DNA of 64,000 nt, from assembly GCF_021545845.1 (NCBI RefSeq), contig NZ_CP088924.1, positions 62,001 through 126,000 of the forward strand, written 5' to 3'. The stretch's first letter is position 1. Each line of letters begins with the position of its first letter. This document shows, one piece after another, positions 61,100 to 64,000 of the stretch. The DNA is from Rhodanobacter thiooxydans. GTDB taxonomy: Bacteria > Pseudomonadota > Gammaproteobacteria > Xanthomonadales > Rhodanobacteraceae. A program made the translations under genes and the position numbers. The notes under the pieces are model-generated. The model did not search any database. It had not been told where the DNA came from and saw nothing but the letters and a program-made list of their open reading frames with translations.

Positions 61100-64000
61100 A
61101 TGTACGCCGAACTCCACTGCCTCTCGAACCTGTCGTTCCTGCGCGGTGTGGCTAGCGCACGCGCGCTGTTCGAGCGCGCCGCGGCGCTCGGCTATGCGGC
61201 ATTGGCAATCACCGACGAGTGCAGCCTGGCCGGGATCGTCCGGGGGCTTGAGGCCTCCCGGGCGACCGGCGTGCCGCTGATCGTCGGTACGGAGCTGGTA
61301 CTGGAGGACGGCGCCCGTTTGGTGCTCCTCGCCGAGGACCGTGCGGGTTACGCAACCCTGTCTCGGCTGATCACCGTGGCACGGGCGCGCGCGGCAAAGG
61401 GGGCGTACCAGGCGCGCTGGAAGGATCTGGAGGGGGACCACCAAGGGCTGCTAGCGATCCTGTGCACGATCGACAGGCACGGGACCGTTCCGGCGGATGC
61501 CGAGGGCAGGGCGAAGCGGCTGGCCACGGTCCTGCCTCAGCGCGCGTGGATCGGCGTGGAGCTGCACCGCGGTGACCGGGACGCCGAGGCCATCATCGCC
61601 TGCGCGGCCGTGGGCGCCGCCGCCGGCCTGCCGTTGGTCGCCGCCGGCGACGTGCACATGGCCACACGCGGCCAGCGCGCTCTGCAGGACACCGTGACGG
61701 CGATCCGGCTGGGCATGCCCGTGGCCGCTGCCGCCGGCGAACTATTCCCCAACGGCGAGCGACACCTGCGCACGCCGGCCGAGCTGCAGGAGCTATACGC
61801 CCCCGAGCTGCTCGCTGAGACCCTGCGCATCGCGGCGCACTGCCATCTGGATCTGGGCACACTCGGCTACCGCCATCCAGTCGATGTGGTTCCGCTGGCG
61901 CAGGCGCCCGCCACGTGGCTGCGCCACCTGGTTGAAGAGGGCGCGGCGACGCGCTGGCCGGCCGGCACGCCACCTGCCCTCGGTGCGCAGATCGAGCGCG
62001 AGCTGGCCCTGATCACGGAGCTGGGCTACGAGGCATTCTTCCTCACCGTCCACGACATCGTCCGGTACGCGCGCTCCCGCGGCATTCTCTGCCAAGGACG
62101 CGGCTCGGCCGCCAACTCGGTGGTCTGCTACGCCCTGGGCATCACCGAGGTCGACCCCGAGCGCGGGCACTTGCTGTTCGAGCGCTTCCTCTCCCGAGAG
62201 CGCGCCGAGCCGCCGGACATCGACGTCGACTTCGAGCACGAGCGGCGCGAGGAGGTCATCCAGTACATCTACGGGCGATACGGTCGCGACCGCGCTGCCC
62301 TGGCAGCTGCCATCACCACCTACCGACCGCGCAGTGCCGTGCGCGATGTGGGCCGTGCCCTCGATCTCGATCCTGTCCTGGTCGACCGCGTGGCCCAGCT
62401 GCTCGGCCACTGGGGTGGCATGGAGGACGTGACCGCTCGCCTGGCTGAGTCCGGTATCGACACCGACACGCCCAGCATGCAGCGCTGGCTGACCCTCGCT
62501 GCCCAGCTGGTCGGCACGCCTCGCCACCTTTCCCAGCACGTGGGCGGCTTCGTCATAAGCGCTGCGCCGCTCACAGAGCTGGTCCCGGTCGAGCCGGCCA
62601 CGATGCCCGGACGCACGGTGATCCAATGGGACAAGAGCGACCTGGAGACGATGGGGTTGCTCAAGGTGGACATCCTGGCGCTCGGCATGCTGTCGGTCCT
62701 TCGTCGCGCCTTCGAACACGTCGAGCGTCACCACGGCACCACCCTGTCGATCGCCACCATCCCAGCCGAAGACCCCGCGACCTACGCCATGCTCCGCCGC
62801 GCCGACACCGTTGGGGTGTTCCAGGTGGAAAGCCGGGCACAGATGGCGATGCTGCCGCGACTGCGGCCGACGTGCTTCTACGACCTAGTTGTCCAGACCG
62901 CGATCATTCGGCCCGGCCCGATCCAGGGCGGCATGGTTCACCCGTACCTGCGCCGCCGGCAAGGCCGGGAGGTGGCCAGCTACCCATCGGACGAGGTTCG
63001 CGGCGTGCTCGAGCGAACACTGGGCGTGCCGATCTTCCAGGAGCAAGTGATGCAGCTGGCCGTGGTCGCCGCGGGCTTTACTGCCGGCGAAGCCGACCAG
63101 CTGCGGCGATCGATGGGTGCGTGGGAGCGCCACGGCACCCTTGAACATTTCAGGGCGCGACTTCTGTCGGGCATGACCGGCCGAGGCTACGCCCCAGCCT
63201 TCGCAGATCAGGTCTTCGAGATGATTCGTGGCTTTGGTGCCTACGGATTCCCTGAATCGCACGCGGCCAGCTTCGCGCTGCTCGCGTACGCATCGGCCTA
63301 CCTGAAGGCCCACTACCCAAGCGCCTTCCTCGCCGCGCTCCTCAACTCGCAGCCCATGGGGTTCTACACCACCGACCAGCTCGCACAGGACGCGCGTCGT
63401 CACGGGATCGAGATCCGTCCACCAGACGTCCGGGTGAGTGGCTGGGAGTCACACCTAGAGGGGGAAGGCGCGCGGGCACCGATACGCCTGGGTTTGCGCG
63501 AGATCTCCGGGCTACGAGCAGAGAGCGCCGCACGGCTGCTGCAGGCGCGCCGTGAGGCGCCCTTCAAGGATTTGTCCGACGTCGCGCGCCGGGCGGCACT
63601 GGACCAGCGAGACCTGCCACTGTTGGCCGATGCCGGAGCGCTCCAGAGCCTTGCAGGGCATCGCCACGTTGCCCGCTGGGTGGCAAGCGGCGTCGAAGCG
63701 ACGCTCCCGCTGTTCGGCGGAACCGCTGAGGCAACCGTGGCGCTGCGCGCGCCGACCGCAGGTGAAGAGATGGCCGCTGACTACGCGTCGATGGGCCTCT
63801 CGACCGGGAGCCATCCGATGGCGCTGCTTCGGTCATCGCTGCTCGGCAGCTCGTATGCGACGCTCGCTGAGGCCGCGCGTGCAGGCCACCGCAAGCGGAT
63901 CCGGGTAGCGGGCCTCATCGGCATGCGCCAGAGCCCGCCAGCAGCCGGCGGCGTCACGTTCCTGACGCTCGAGGACGAGACGGGCTGGCTCAACGTCGTG
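61100..64000 (+). CDS. dnaE2: Error-prone DNA polymerase DnaE2, 3' end outside window
   Basis: C-family polymerase that carries out error-prone bypass with ImuA/ImuB. 967 codons are visible and the frame is open at the right edge; full length is usually about 1040-1080. PHP domain at the start (YAELHCLSNLSFLRGVASAR; LAITDECSLAGIV), polymerase active-site segment PPDIDVDFEHER with the catalytic Asp pair, DnaE2-typical RGSAANSVVCYALGITEVDP, IFQEQVMQLAVVAAGF and YGFPESHAASFALLAYASAY, and the beginning of the OB-fold (RIRVAGLIGMRQSP). An adjacent GTG precedes the ATG I use. Confidence 0.96.
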   Translation, partial: MYAELHCLSNLSFLRGVASARALFERAAALGYAALAITDECSLAGIVRGLEASRATGVPLIVGTELVLEDGARLVLLAEDRAGYATLSRLITVARARAAKGAYQARWKDLEGDHQGLLAILCTIDRHGTVPADAEGRAKRLATVLPQRAWIGVELHRGDRDAEAIIACAAVGAAAGLPLVAAGDVHMATRGQRALQDTVTAIRLGMPVAAAAGELFPNGERHLRTPAELQELYAPELLAETLRIAAHCHLDLGTLGYRHPVDVVPLAQAPATWLRHLVEEGAATRWPAGTPPALGAQIERELALITELGYEAFFLTVHDIVRYARSRGILCQGRGSAANSVVCYALGITEVDPERGHLLFERFLSRERAEPPDIDVDFEHERREEVIQYIYGRYGRDRAALAAAITTYRPRSAVRDVGRALDLDPVLVDRVAQLLGHWGGMEDVTARLAESGIDTDTPSMQRWLTLAAQLVGTPRHLSQHVGGFVISAAPLTELVPVEPATMPGRTVIQWDKSDLETMGLLKVDILALGMLSVLRRAFEHVERHHGTTLSIATIPAEDPATYAMLRRADTVGVFQVESRAQMAMLPRLRPTCFYDLVVQTAIIRPGPIQGGMVHPYLRRRQGREVASYPSDEVRGVLERTLGVPIFQEQVMQLAVVAAGFTAGEADQLRRSMGAWERHGTLEHFRARLLSGMTGRGYAPAFADQVFEMIRGFGAYGFPESHAASFALLAYASAYLKAHYPSAFLAALLNSQPMGFYTTDQLAQDARRHGIEIRPPDVRVSGWESHLEGEGARAPIRLGLREISGLRAESAARLLQARREAPFKDLSDVARRAALDQRDLPLLADAGALQSLAGHRHVARWVASGVEATLPLFGGTAEATVALRAPTAGEEMAADYASMGLSTGSHPMALLRSSLLGSSYATLAEAARAGHRKRIRVAGLIGMRQSPPAAGGVTFLTLEDETGWLNVV

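Noticed and set aside
60168..61100. Plus-strand open frame of 310 codons between imuB and dnaE2
   Set aside because: It would restore a one-strand cassette, but the minus-strand product has a more protein-like sequence with a recognisable N-terminal helical domain; the plus-strand version is Gly/Arg/Leu-rich without motifs.

Overview
The window is high-GC bacterial DNA of gammaproteobacterial character. CopL/CopA/CopB copper genes and a LexA-ImuA-ImuB-DnaE2 mutagenesis cassette make a Xanthomonadales host my best guess, with low confidence. No rRNA, tRNA or CRISPR array is visible.

Layout. (1) Bases 1-5300: a DnaB-type helicase running off the left edge, then small unrecognised genes, including an exported protein, a membrane protein with a WYL-like C-terminal domain and a lipoprotein. 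(2) 5302-8935 and 54278-55406: the two halves of one Rhs/YD-repeat gene, with a candidate immunity gene at 55428. (3) 8936-54272: a 45.3-kb Tn3-family transposon that splits the rhs gene. It has 32-bp perfect terminal inverted repeats and a 5-bp target duplication (CACCA). Inside it, at 9981-38494, lies a second Tn3-family transposon of 28.5 kb with its own 38-bp inverted repeats, TnpA, TnpS tyrosine recombinase, TnpT and a candidate resolution site. (4) 55.4-57.2 kb: a ParB-like-domain gene, a small helical gene and an mqsRA toxin-antitoxin pair with its operator. (5) 57.4-64 kb: a LexA-like repressor with a palindromic operator, imuA, imuB, an opposite-strand gene, and dnaE2 running off the right edge.

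The inner transposon is a metal-resistance cassette: a periplasmic copper module (copL, copA, copB, a cytochrome c), a Cu/Ag efflux module (TolC-like protein, cusB, cusA, cusF), a Zn/Cd/Co-type efflux module (czcC, czcB, czcA, a P-II-like protein), a CzcD-type exporter, and a Pb-type trio (cytochrome c-FTR1 permease, CDF exporter, PAP2 phosphatase). Many of these genes overlap by ATGA, so they are probably translated as coupled operons. I recognise no metal-responsive regulator in this block.

The part of the outer transposon that is not inner transposon (38.5-54.3 kb) carries nine genes on the minus strand: a GT2 sugar transferase, an ArnT-like GT39 transferase, a third tripartite RND pump, a two-component system, an MFS transporter and a GtrA-type flippase. 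They look like one long transcription unit that pairs lipid-linked sugar modification of the envelope with efflux. This is the least familiar system in the window and the best candidate for something undescribed.
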